Source: Apiospora phragmitis
Taxonomy: Eukaryota > Ascomycota > Sordariomycetes > Amphisphaeriales > Apiosporaceae
Assembly: GCA_038363925.1 (NCBI GenBank)
Contig: JAQQWL010000010.1
Span: 868,001-932,000, forward strand
DNA: 64,000 bases
Reading direction: 5' to 3'
Positions 48,499 through 60,462 of the stretch are shown here, piece by piece. A program made the position numbers and the translations under genes. Under the pieces are notes generated by a model. The model ran no database searches and had not been told where the DNA came from. It saw only the letters and a program-made list of their open reading frames with translations. Every line of letters starts with the position of its first letter. Position 1 is the first letter of the stretch.

Positions 48499-49051
48499 TA
48501 ACGTACTTTATAAATAAATTAAATATATAAATGAATTAAATATTTCTTAAGACTTAATATAATTAAGTATAAATTAATCGGAATCTTTATCTTTAAATAC
48601 TTTTATATTATTTTAATAGGTATAAATATTATGCTTAAGCTCTTTATAAATTTTATAGCGTTATAAACGCGTTTTAAACGTTTTTATATAACCACTCCTT
48701 TAACGCGATTCGTTTTATAATTATTTATTAACGTTTTTTAAAAAATATAAATCTTTTTTAACTTATATACGAAATAATTTTCTATTTTATAGCCGTTTTT
48801 TTTCGTATAGCGGCGTCGGCTAAGTATTTTATTCGCTTTTTATAGTGCGGTTATTTTACTTTTTAATAAAGCGAGCCGGTATATAACTTACGTTATATTT
48901 TTCGTAATTTAATTACGCTTAATTAAAATTAATATTAAAAAGTTATTTTAATATCGCGCGATTCGATTTTTAATATACTCGGTTTAAAATTAAGCTTTAA
49001 TTAAGTTATTTAAAGTCTTTAATTTTTAAAATATAAGTAAGCCGGGAAAAG

Positions 49052-49179
49052 TATTACGATCGGCGGGTTAGTCCCCCGGGGGTAACACTTAAGGCATAAA
49101 ATTAGACAGAAATGACCGTCTAGTCATTTCAGAAGCTTTTACTTTGTAACGCAGTGGTTAGTCTAAACGTACTGTAATA
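49052..49179 (+). mobile_element. 128-bp miniature element, copy 1 (inside X-B)
   Basis: Begins TATTACGATCGGCGGG, ends CGTACTGTAATA, and is flanked by the 5-bp duplication AAAAG (49047-49051; 49180-49184). Comparison with other X copies shows the flanks join seamlessly without it. It is about 88% identical by eye to the copy at 60,757-60,885, with differences mostly C-to-T or G-to-A. Confidence 0.85.
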
Positions 49180-50021
49180 AAAAGGTCGCCGGAGGCGTTA
49201 ACGTACGTAGCTTTATATCTAATTATAAAATAATATATTCCGGGTTATACGGTATAAGTCCTACCTTTTAAACCCTCTTTAAATATTTAAAACTCGCTTA
49301 AAACGCTTTTAAAAACGTTAATAAAAAGTCTTTCTTTAAAATATAAATAAAATACGCTTATATAAAACGTTCGATTTCTTTTTTATATAACTTTTTTAAC
49401 GTATAAAAACAGCCGATATTAAAAAGTTAAAGATTATATAATAAATAAGAAAATATATAGAGTATAATAATCGAATTCTTTTTATAATAAAGCTTAAAAG
49501 TTATTAAGTAATAGCTTTTATAGCCGTTAAAAACTAATAAGCGATAAATATTTTTCGTATAAAACTTTATATATTTATTAAAATATTAAATCTAGTTTTT
49601 GCCTTTTTTATTCATAATTTAACAGTTTTTAATAATTATAATTATTTAATCCTTTAATAATAAGCTATTTTTATATTAAAAAAAGAGGTACGTTTTTTTA
49701 ATAAATATAATATATAAAAAGATAGCGTAACTATATAATCCGACGACTTAAATAATTATAACTTATTCTCGGTTTTTTTTTTATTAAATTACCCTAAACT
49801 TCTCGTATCGATCGAAGGTTATAACGATTATTTCGAACGAGATTTAGTTTATAAAAAAGCCGGTTTTATTAAAATTATAAATATCCTCCTCTTAAATCTT
49901 ATATTTATTAATTATATTTTATATAAAAACAAATTATATGCGATACTCGTCGAGATTTTTATAAAGAATTCTTTAATAATTAATTTTTCGATTAAAACGT
50001 ATCTAGAAGTCTAGTCATTAT

Positions 50022-53000
50022 TATTAAATGAGCTTTTATACGTATGTATAGGTTCCGGGTTTAATCGAGGTTTAATTATTATATTTTATTATTTATATTT
50101 ATTTTTAATACGAGCTACGAGGGGTATCGTATACCCCTCTTAATAAAATAAGAAAGGGGTTCGTACGCGTAGGTATGTAATTTTTTTTTTTACAGTAATA
50201 TAAAAAACTTTAATTCTTATTATTTTAATATTAGTAGTCTTTATTTTAATAATAAATTTAGGTAGCTCTTTTTTTTAAAACGAGTCTTTTTTTATAAAGG
50301 TTTCGTACGAATAGGTTACGCTAATCCGGTATTCGGTGCTTACTTAAGCCGTATCGGTAATACTATATCTTCTTAACGTTAATTTAATTAAATAACAGGT
50401 CCTTAATAATAATAATAATAGGGAAAATTATTATATATTAACGTATATTATTTCCCCGTTATTAATTAAAAATAATAATAAAAGTAATAATAATAATAAT
50501 AAAAGTAATAATAATAATAAAAGTAATAATAATAATAATAAAAGTAATAATAATAATAATAAAAGTAATAATAATAATAATAAAAGTAATAATAATAATA
50601 ATAAAAGTAATAATAATAATAAGGGCGTTATTATATATCGCGATACGTTATACCTCGTTAGGGAAAAAGATATCTCTCTTTTTCCTCTCTTTTTACTCGC
50701 CGTACAAGTCTAGTTTCTCGACGTACGCTTTTATGCGTACGGTTAACCTATTAATTAATACTAGTTATTCGAGGGCTTTATTTAAAGATTTCTTAGTGAA
50801 GGCGTTTATAAGGTTATTTCGGCCGTCGACCTAGTAGATTTTTAAGATCTCCCTTTTTTTATATAATTCTTAGAGTAATATAATATCGATTATCGGTCTT
50901 TTTTTATTCGTTATTCCTAATTTAATTAAGTATTTATAAAATAAATATCTTCGCTAATAAGTTAATAATAAAACGCGGCGTCCGTTAAGTAAGTAATACT
51001 TTATTATGTGTTTTCCGGATTAAGATAGTTATACTCCTTTTTATCGTTTTTTAGCTCTTCTTTTTTCCCTTCCTAGTTTCGGACGAAATCTTTATATTCT
51101 TTTTAAGTAAAGAGATCTTGTTTAACGTTATTATACGTTTAAAGGTATTAGGTTATTATACGGGTTCGCTTTTCGGCTAGGTGGTTTATTAATTAATAGC
51201 CTTATTTATAATAGATTCGACAGGTTCCTCGTTTAAACTGCCGGTTCTTATATAATAGTTTTAATTAAAAGGTATTAACGGGTCGCTAGCTACCTTTTTA
51301 TTTTAATAATCGGTTATTATATAATAATTTATTATTATAAATTAGTCGGTTTTTTTTATATAGTTATTTATAAACCGTTTATTATTTAAGTATATATTTA
51401 TAACTAAGTTTTAATATAATTCTTTTATTAAGTATCGTTTTAAGATTTTTTAATCCGTTATTATATTTAATAATATAAGAAGGTTCGAAAATAATGTTTT
51501 ATATATTAGTTTTTAATAGATAAGGGTTAATAAAAGTTTTAAGACTTTTTAATAAGTTTTAATAACGGAGGTATAAAAAGTAATCTTTTTTTCGAATTCT
51601 TTTTTAAAGGCTCGTTATATAAATTAGAGCTTATTTAATAAGATTTTTAAGATTTTAATAAGTTATTTTTTAACGGTTTTACTTTTTATTTATATAAAAA
51701 TAGTTATAATTTAATTTATAAAATATTATATATAATTTATTATTATATTAAAATACGAGTTTATTAAGTAATATATCTCGTTTTATTTTTTTTAAATTTA
51801 ATATAATTAAAATAAAATACTTCCGCACGGCCGGAAAAAATATCCGGAAAGATCGTATAATATTAGTCTTTTAATATATTTAGCCGTCGGTATGTTTTAA
51901 TAAATATTTATACTTTATTATAAAAGATATCGTACGGCTTGCCGATATAGTTTTTTTTTATACCTTCGAGAAGGTAACGACTTTATTTTAATCGATTTTA
52001 TTATTATAAATAGCTCGGCTTAGAAAGATATCGTACTTTATAACGTATACTAGACTAGATAATCGTACGGTCTAGTCCGGCGGTACCGGAGTTAAAAAAA
52101 GAAAAGGGACGATATCTTATAACGTTTAGGTACTTAGGAATCTAGGGTTAGACGTCGGGCCTAAAGTGTCCCGTAGTGTCGCGAACGATTGCTCCGTACG
52201 GAGACCGGGTGTCTCTCGTTTAGGCGGCGGTTGTTCGACTATTTATTCTGGGGAAGAGTATGGAATATCTTTTTTCGGGTTTCCGAAGTCGGTTCTGCCG
52301 GTCGGTCCTATTAGTGTACGAAAGCGGCCGATAGTATTAGTTATGCGAGCTTATTTTTAAAAGATCCGCCTATCGGTATATTAATTCCGTTTCTTTTAAG
52401 GTAATAATATAGTTTTTTTTTAAAATATATGGTTAATTTAATCGAATTAGTATTTAATTTATTCTTCGAATTTTATATTAAACGCTTTTTAAAAGAATAT
52501 TTTTTTTATTTTTTATATATAATATTTTAAGAAGTATTATACGAGGTATATTATAAATAGTTCGGGTATTATCTCTTTAAAAAATATTTTTAAAAATTCG
52601 AATTCTTAAAAAGTAAGGTTAACGTTCTTTTTTTAAACTGTTAAAGGGATCCTAATATTTTAAAAAACTTTTTCGTACGTAAATAGTTCGGGGTTTAAGG
52701 TCGTCGGTTTATCTAAGTTCGGTACGTCCGGGCTCTATTTCGATTCGCCGACCGTAATTAATTCTATTTTAATAAGGGTTATTACTTTATAAATTATATA
52801 ATAAGGTTATTTAAATATATAATTATATATAGCTTAGCTAGTTTCGCGTATAATTTAGAACCTGGTCTCTTTTTTATAATATATATTCGAGAAAAGAGGT
52901 TCCTCCTCGTACGGTTAATTCAGTTCGGCTCTTCTTTCGAATTTCTAACGGGCGGAAATTCTTAAGGCTCTTTAGTACAGTCGCCCTTACGTCGGTAAGG

Positions 53001-53257
53001 GCGTAAAACCGTCTCTTTACTCTTATTAATCTATAATCGCTACGGGTAATTATTAATTAATATTAAATAAACTTTCGTATATATATATAAATTCCGGGTT
53101 TAATTATTATATTTTATTATTTATTTTTATTTTTAATACGAACTACGAGGGGTATCGTATACCCCTCTTAATGAAATAAGAAAGGGGTTCGTGCGCGTAG
53201 GTACGTAATACCTTTTTTAAAGTAATATAGAAAACCTTAGTTCCTACTATTCTAATA
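50022..53257 (-). mobile_element. Copia-like LTR retrotransposon (3,236 bp, internally reduced)
   Basis: Short LTRs (50022-50230, 209 bp; 53061-53257, 197 bp) share TTCCGGGTTTAAT and ACGAGGGGTATCGTATACCC, bounded by TATTA/TAATA. They are flanked by ATTAT (50017-50021; 53258-53262), inside X-B. The minus strand near 50,760-50,840 reads NNLVNAFTKKSLNKALE-like sequence, as at the end of fungal Ty1/Copia polyproteins. Near 52,160-52,260 the minus strand has a Pro-rich coding-like stretch (EQPPPKRETPGLRTEQSF). At 3.2 kb it is shorter than a complete Copia element (about 5 kb), so it is internally deleted as well as RIP-mutated. Confidence 0.65.
50469..50631. repeat. A-rich (AAAAGTAATAATAATAAT)n tandem array
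   Basis: About eight copies of an 18-21 bp unit made of AAAAGT plus AAT trinucleotides. It lies inside the Copia-like element, near the 3' end of its coding strand. Confidence 0.8.
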
Positions 53258-53696
53258 ATTATCGTATAAAGTTCGAAGCTTAATTAATGCCGACACGTCC
53301 CGCGTCGCGTTAATAAAATAATCGATTCGTTATATCTTTTATACCGCTAAATTAAAAAAGAAACGATCGCGAATTTAAATTAATTATATATCTTATAGTG
53401 GCCCTTTTTTTAAACCCGTTAACTTTTAATATTTCGTAAAAATTTCACGTCTTATATAAAAAACCGAGCCGTCGGTTACGAAGGGTTATATAAAAAACTT
53501 TATATATTAAAACTACACGTCGAAAACTTAATTTTAAATTATTTTAAAGCGTTTAAAGAGTTAAAAGCATTCACTTCTCTTTTTAAATACCGACTATATT
53601 ATATTATAAAGGAAACCAGGTATAAAAATGTTTAAATAAAATATAGCGAAAGTATTTAATTTACTTATATATTTAATTCACGTTTAAGGTACGTTA

Positions 53697-55555
53697 ACGT
53701 ATCCCATAAACTAATATCCTATATAAGCGAATATCTCATTTTTTACACCCTTTTTAATAAAATATACATTAATTTTATTATAACGTATTTAATATATTAA
53801 AATTAATCGGAATCCTTATCTTTAAATACTTCTATATTATTCTAATAAGTATACGTATTATATCCGGGCTTTCCGCAGATTTTATAACGTTATAAGCGTA
53901 TTTTAAACGTTTTTATATAATTACTCCTCTAACGCGATTCGTTTTATAACTATTTATTAACGTTTTTTTAAAATTATAAATCTTTTTTAATTTATATACG
54001 AAATAATCTTCTATTTTATAGCCGTTTCTTTTTCGTACGGCGGCGCCGGTTAAGTATTTTATTTACTTTTCGAAATATCGCGTTCTTACTTTTTAAAAAA
54101 ATAACTCGGTATATAATATACGTTATAACCTTTACGATCTGGTTAAGGCTAGCTAAAATAGACGTTAAAAAGTTATTTTAATGTTGTACGATACGGTTTC
54201 GAACGTATTCGGTTTAAGATTAAGCTTTAATCGAGTTATTTAAAATCTTTAATTTTTAAGGAATAAGTAGGCCGGAAAACGTCCCCGGAAGTATTAAAAT
54301 ATATAGCTTTATATTTAATTATAAAATAATATATTCCGGATCGTATAAAACGAGTTTTATTTTTTGAAAGCCTCCTCGTATATTCGAAATAATAAAAATC
54401 GCTTAGAACGCTTTTAAAAACGTTAATAAGAAATCTTCTTTTAAAATATAAATAATATACGCCGATATAAAATATTTAATTCTTTCCCGTACACCCTTTT
54501 TAATATATAAAAATAGTTAATATTAAAAGGTTAAAATTTATACGATAAATAAGAAAATATATAAAGTATAATAATCGAGTTCTTTTTATAATAAAGCTCG
54601 AAAATTATTAAGTAATAACTTTCGTAGCCGTTTAAAACTAAAAGGTAATAACAACCCTTTATACGAAACTTAATATATTAATTAAAATATCGAATCTAGT
54701 CCTCGCTTCTTTTATTTATAATTTAATTATTTTTAATAACTACGATCACCTAATCCTTTAATAATAGGCTATTTTCGTACTAAAAAAAGAGGTACGTTTT
54801 CCCGGTAAAAATAATATATAGAAGGATAACGTAACCGTATAATCCGACGCTTTAAATAATTATAACTTATTCTTAATTCCTTTACTATATTACCCTAGGC
54901 TTTCCGTATCGATTAGAAATAGTTACAATTATTTCGAACGAGATTTAGCCTATAAAAAAGCCGGTCTCGTTAAAGTTATAAATATCCTCCTTTTAAATCC
55001 TATACTTATAAATTATATTCCGTACCAAAATAAACTACGCGCAATACGCGTCGGGATCTTCGTAAAAAACTCTCTAATAATCGATTCTTCGATTAAAACG
55101 CGTCTAAAGGTTTAATTATTATCGTACGAAATTAAAGGCCTAATTAATACCGACGCGTCCCGCGTCGCGTAAATTAAATAATCGATTCGCTATATCTTCT
55201 ATACTACTTAGCCGGGAAAGAAACGATCGCGCATCTAAATTAATAATATATCGAATAATCGCATTTTTTTTAAAATTTAAAAGCTTTCGAAAATTTGTAA
55301 ATATTTCGTATCGTATAGGTTAATTATTTCGTTTACGCTATAAAGTTTTCAATAAAACGTAATAAATTAATATAGCCTTTTATACATTTAAAATTAAATC
55401 TTTTTAAAACGTTTAAAGCACTAGAATTATATTATTTTTTTTTTAAAGTTATAACATTTTCGGACGTAAAAAAATATAAAAAAAGGTTAAAGCTATAAAG
55501 AAATTTATAAAAATAAGACATTCGCTTATATAAAATATTCGCTTATAGGATATAT
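53697..55555 (-). mobile_element. Pogo-like transposon X-C
   Basis: About 1.86 kb, starting immediately after the TA that ends X-B. The left end ACGTATCCCATAAA and the inverted right end near 55,510-55,555 both carry doubled AAGCGAATAT/AAGCGAATGT units 17 bp apart. It is continuous, with no insertion, which makes it the best reference for reconstructing where insertions hit X-A and X-B. It is RIP-mutated with many stops. Confidence 0.78.
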
Positions 55556-56025
55556 TATATATAATATAAAATAAACTTAATAAATAAATACGAAAATTAA
55601 AGCTTTAAACCCTCGTTTTTTAAAAATTATTAAGTTAATTAAATACTTATATTTTATATAATAAAATAACTACTTTAACTATATAAACTTATTAATAATA
55701 AATTATTTATATATATATTATTATATTAAAACGTTTATTAATAATATAATTAAATTAAAATAATATTATATTATAATTTCATTTCATTTAATTATAATTT
55801 ATTATACTGTTTTTAAACTTAAACTTTAAAAATTACGAGAATATAATAATAATATATAAGATTTATAATTTTAACCTATTTTTTATTATTTATTATTATT
55901 TAAATTTTAAAATATATAACGATTCGATTAAGCGTTATTAACGAATTTAATAGATATTATTAATATATTATTAAAATATTATAACACGCTTTTAATTAAA
56001 TATATAAAAGTTAAAAAATATATAA
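55556..56025. other. AT-rich RIP-mutated sequence, unclassified
   Basis: About 470 bp between X-C and X-D. Part of it (about 55,590-55,640) is an inverted homologue of about 48,080-48,130. No reading frame was seen. Confidence 0.45.
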
Positions 56026-57865
56026 ACGTACCTTATAAATAAATTAAACACTACTTAAGACCTAATATAACGAAGTATAAATTAATTTTATTATAATATA
56101 TTTAATATTTTAAAATTAATCGGAATTTTTATCTTTAAATATTTCTATATTATTCTAATAAATACAAGTATTATGCCCGGGCTTTCCGTAGATTTTACAG
56201 CGCTATAAATACGTTCTAAACGTCTTCGTACGACTACTCCTTTAACGCGATTCGTTTTATAACTATTTATTAATGTTATTTTAAAATTATAAGTCTTTTT
56301 TAGTTTATATATGAAATGATCTTTTATCTTATAGCCGTTTTATTTTCGTACGGCGGCGCCGGCTAAGCATTTTATTTACTTCTTATAATGTGGTTACTTT
56401 ACTTTTTAATAAGACGAGCCGGTATATAATTTATATTATACTTTTTATAATTTAATTCAGTTTAATTAAAATTAATATCGGAAAGCTATTTTAATATCGC
56501 GCGATTCGATTTTTAACGTACTCGGTTTAAAATTAAACTTTAATTAAATTATTTAAGGTTTTTAATTCTTAAGGTATAAGTAAGCCGAAAAAGGTCGTTA
56601 AAAGCGTTAGCGTATATAGTTTTATATTTAACTATAAAATAATATATTCCGGGTTATATAATATAAGTCCCACTTTTTAAAAACCTCTTTAAATATTTAA
56701 AACGATAAAAATAGCTTAGAACGCTTCTAAGAACAATAGTAAAAAGTCCTCCTTTAAGATATAAATAAGATACGCTCGTATAAAACGCTTAATTTCTTTT
56801 TTATATAACCTTTTTAATATATAAAAACAGCCGATATTAAAAGCTTAAAGCTTATATAATAAATAAATAAAATATGTAAAACATAATAATTGAGCTTTTT
56901 TTATAATAAAGCTTAAAATTTATCGAATAATAACTCTTATAACTATTAAAGACTAATAAGCGATAAATATTTTTTATACGAGATTTCGTATACTTATCGA
57001 AATATCGAATTTAGTCCTCGTTTTTTTCTTTTATAATTTAGCCGTTTTTAGTAATTGCGATTACTTAATCCTTTAGTAATAAGTTATTTTCGTATTAAAA
57101 AAAAGGGGACGTTTTCTTAATAAATATAATATATAAAGGGATGGCGTAACTATATAATCCGACGCCTTAAATAATTATAACCTATTCCCGGTTCTTTTAT
57201 TAAACTACCCTAGGCCTCTTATATTAATCGAAAGTTATAACGACTATTTTAAACGAGATTTAGCTTATAAAAAAGCCGGTCTTATCGAAGTTATAAATAT
57301 CCTTTTAAATCCTATATTTATTAATTATATTTCGTACGAAGGTAAATTACGCTTAATACGCGTCGAGATCTTTATAAAAGACGCTTTAATAATCGATTTT
57401 TTAATTAAAACGCGTTCGGAGGTTTAATTATTATCGTACGAAGTTTAAAACCTAATTAATACCGACACGTCTCGCGTCGCGTTAACGGAATAATTAATTC
57501 GCTATATCTTTTATATCGTTAAACCGAGAAAGAAGCGATCGCGAATTTAAATTAATTATATATCTTATAATCGCCCTTTTTTAAATCCATTAATTTCCGA
57601 GATTTCGTAAAGATTTCGCGTTTTATAAAGAAACCAAGCCGTCGGTTATAAAGGGTTATATAAAAAACTTTATATATTAAAGCTATACGCCGGAAACTTA
57701 ATTTTAAGTTATTTTAAAACGCTTAAAGAGCTAGAAACATTTACTTCTCTTCTTAAATACCGACTATATTATATTATAAAAGAAATCAGGTATAAAAATC
57801 ATTTAAATAAATTATAGCGAAAGTGTTTAATTTATTTATATATTTAATTCATTTATAAAGTACGT
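56026..57865 (-). mobile_element. Pogo-like transposon X-D
   Basis: About 1.84 kb, homologous along its length to X-B and X-C. The ends are ACGTACCTTATAAATAAATT and its inverted partner near 57,820-57,865. The left repeat seems to have lost one of the two 17-bp units. It is uninterrupted but RIP-mutated. Confidence 0.75.
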
Positions 57866-58530
57866 ATCGTATATAAGTTAACTTATTTCTTTTATAATCC
57901 CTTTAATATATTTAAAATAAAGAATAATTATAATAAAGTTACAGTTAACGCTATAATAATAAATTTATTTAATAAATATAAGATTAATAATAAAATAAAA
58001 TACTTTACTTTTAATAATGTTATTAATATAAATATAGCGATAAACTTTATTAATAAAAGCGTGACTTCGATTATATTTTAAACTTAATAATAAAAGCTTT
58101 ACTTAATCTCTTTTAATTAATAAATATAATACTTTAATTAAAACCTATTACGAGAATTAATATAAAAAAAGCTTATTAATAAACTTTATATTATTATAAT
58201 CGCGATTAATTAAAGCGACCGTATTAATAGTTTATTTTAGTTTATTTAAAAAGCTAATTACGCCGCTTTTAATAAATTAAAAACGCTAATTTAATTTATG
58301 AAAAATAATTATATATAATAATTAAAACTATATTATCTAATAAAGTAAGTGATTTAATTATATTAATATATCGAAATAACGCGTATTAAATACCTTTATA
58401 AATAAATCGATTAAAATGTATTAATTATAATAAATAACCTTTATTTTTAATTTAACTTAAGATTAAATATAAATATTATCGAGGTAAGTTTAAATAAAAC
58501 TTTAATTTTAAACTTTCTTTATTTTAATTA
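57866..58530. other. AT-rich RIP-mutated sequence, unclassified
   Basis: About 660 bp between two pogo-like elements. No recognised family. Confidence 0.45.
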
Positions 58531-60300
58531 ACGTAATTTAGCACTAAGTCGATTATATTATTAAATCGGCCACTTTTTTAATTTATATAATTAAACTTTA
58601 ATAGGTAATATCTTTATAATTATAATACCGATTTAATTAAAAAAAGATCGTATTGTTTTAGTAATTTAAATGACGCGAAAAGGTTCGAATCGAATTAATT
58701 AAAAAGCTGCTACGAAAGTATACGACGTCCCCCGAGCTACTTTAAGCGACCGACTCCGCGTTATCGAACCTCGACGCGAAATCCGACATTTATAACATAA
58801 ATTAAATCTAATTAAAAAAGAGGGGCTTCGTAATTATATAATTAATTTAAATATTTAAGGGACACCTTTTAATATTAATATTATAAGAGATATAGTTAAT
58901 TTCTTTTTAAAGTCGCGCGGCGATAACCACGTTAATAAGTACTAAGTTAAACGCTTTATTAATCGTAACTTAAACTTTAAAACTTAAATAAACCGTTAAT
59001 ACGATTATTAAAAGGCTTTTTATAAAAATATAAGTATTATTTCCGGCTAGTTTATATTAATTATAAATATTAAAACTAAATATAATAATTTAAACGAAAA
59101 TATATAAAATTTTAACGAAACCGGCTTTATAATAACTATAATCGAGTTAATACTCGTCGTAATACGCGCCGATCGTTATAAAAAAACGAAATTAATTTAG
59201 CTTATTAATTAAAAATAATTAACGGCTATTAAATATATTAATTTATAAAGCTAATATATTCCGCCGTTTTTAATCGTTTAAAACTAATATTACCTCGTAA
59301 ACTAGTCTCGCGAATACGATCTATCGAGCGATTAAGTAATTAAGCCGACTTTTAACGGCTAAACTAATAACGAAACAAGCTTAAATTAAATTCGATACTT
59401 TAATAAATATATTACCATGCGGACGAAAAGCCCTTATGGCCTCTTAATCTTTAACGGTTATAAAAGCTATATTTCGGCTAAATTTGAGGAATATTATAAA
59501 AATAACGGCATTATTACGCTTAATATACCTCCTTATTTTTTTTACCTATTTTAACCTTTAAATATAGCACTTGATTCGCTATTAAAGCGTGCTTATTTAA
59601 AAAAAATCGAGCTATTTATTAAAGCGTTAATAAATTATACTATGAAATTAAAGGTTTTTATCGCTTTTAAAGCCGTATATTTTATTATTTTTATAAAAAA
59701 TAACATTAAATTTAAATTTAACACATTTCATTTAATAATTTACTAGGTAAATAAAATAATTAATAAGTTAAATATAAGTTTTTAAACCCTTATACTTAAC
59801 TCGTCGCGTTCGAGGACGACTATTACCTATAACCTTTAAACGTCGTTTAATGTTTAATAAACGATTAAATACTTTATTTTTATTAAAAAAGCTCTGCGAT
59901 ATTAATCTTAAATATTATAAATTAAATAGTAAAGAAATATATAAAATAACTTTTATAAAAAATTAATTTAATACTTTTTAAGCGCTGGAGAATTAAAAAA
60001 TCGCGCGTTTAATTAAAAAAAAGCCTTTATTATATAAAAATCTTAAAAGTTATAAGACGAGAAAGTAAAAAGGAAGCGTTTAGCGACTAATAAATACGGA
60101 ACGAGGGGTTTATTAAATCGGAGGGCGACTAGTAAAAGGCGCTATAATATTTACGGCGAAATAAGTTATAATACATAAACATATAAAAAGGATATAAAAT
60201 TAATTTAAAGCGTTAAGATTAAATTAGTTTATATAGAAATAGTAAGATGTGAAAAGAGTGGCCGACTTAGTAATATAGCCGATTCAGTGGTAAACCACGT
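58531..60300 (+). mobile_element. Third pogo-like transposon family (1,770 bp)
   Basis: Inverted terminal repeats of about 45 bp (58,531-58,575 and 60,256-60,300) are flanked by TA (58529-58530; 60301-60302). The right repeat contains AATCGGC and AGTCGGC units about 17 bp apart. The plus strand shows, in order, a psq-type helix-turn-helix near 58,690-58,790 (YDVPRATLSDRL), a CENP-B-like second HTH, and DDE-domain segments near 59,150-59,300 and 59,405-59,600 (RTKSPYGLLIFNGYKSYISA). This is the fungal pogo/Tigger-type transposase organisation. Stops and missense changes from RIP are frequent. The sequence differs from the family at 3,000 and from family X. Confidence 0.8.
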
Positions 60301-60462
60301 TATATATATTTAAATATACGGTCTCCTACTCGCCATTTACTAACTAGCCCTTCTTGAGAGCGGGTTTAATAAACTCTAAGGTGTTCAGGCACTGCTCACG
60401 GACAGGAAATATGCCATCTCAGCCAGCAAGATTTATTTGCATCCCCTTGGCCTTGGTGTTTA

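Larger units (their letters stand above)
48501..53694 (-). mobile_element. Pogo-like transposon X-B, interrupted by a miniature element and a Copia-like element
   Basis: Starts at 48501 after TA and ends at 53694 before TA (53695-53696). Removing the 128-bp insertion at 49,052 and the 3,236-bp insertion at 50,022 with their target duplications leaves about 1,820 bp homologous to the other X copies. The terminal repeats hold two ATGAATTAAATA-type units 17 bp apart, mostly explained as RIP-converted versions of the X-A units. Confidence 0.78.

Noticed and set aside
50469..50631. Regularly spaced repeats that superficially resemble a CRISPR array
   Set aside because: Units are 18-21 bp of AAT-type microsatellite without unique spacers, inside a fungal retrotransposon.
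52166..52360. 64-codon plus-strand frame in the Copia-like element
   Set aside because: The coding-like reading is on the minus strand (Pro-rich stretch); the plus frame is its shadow.
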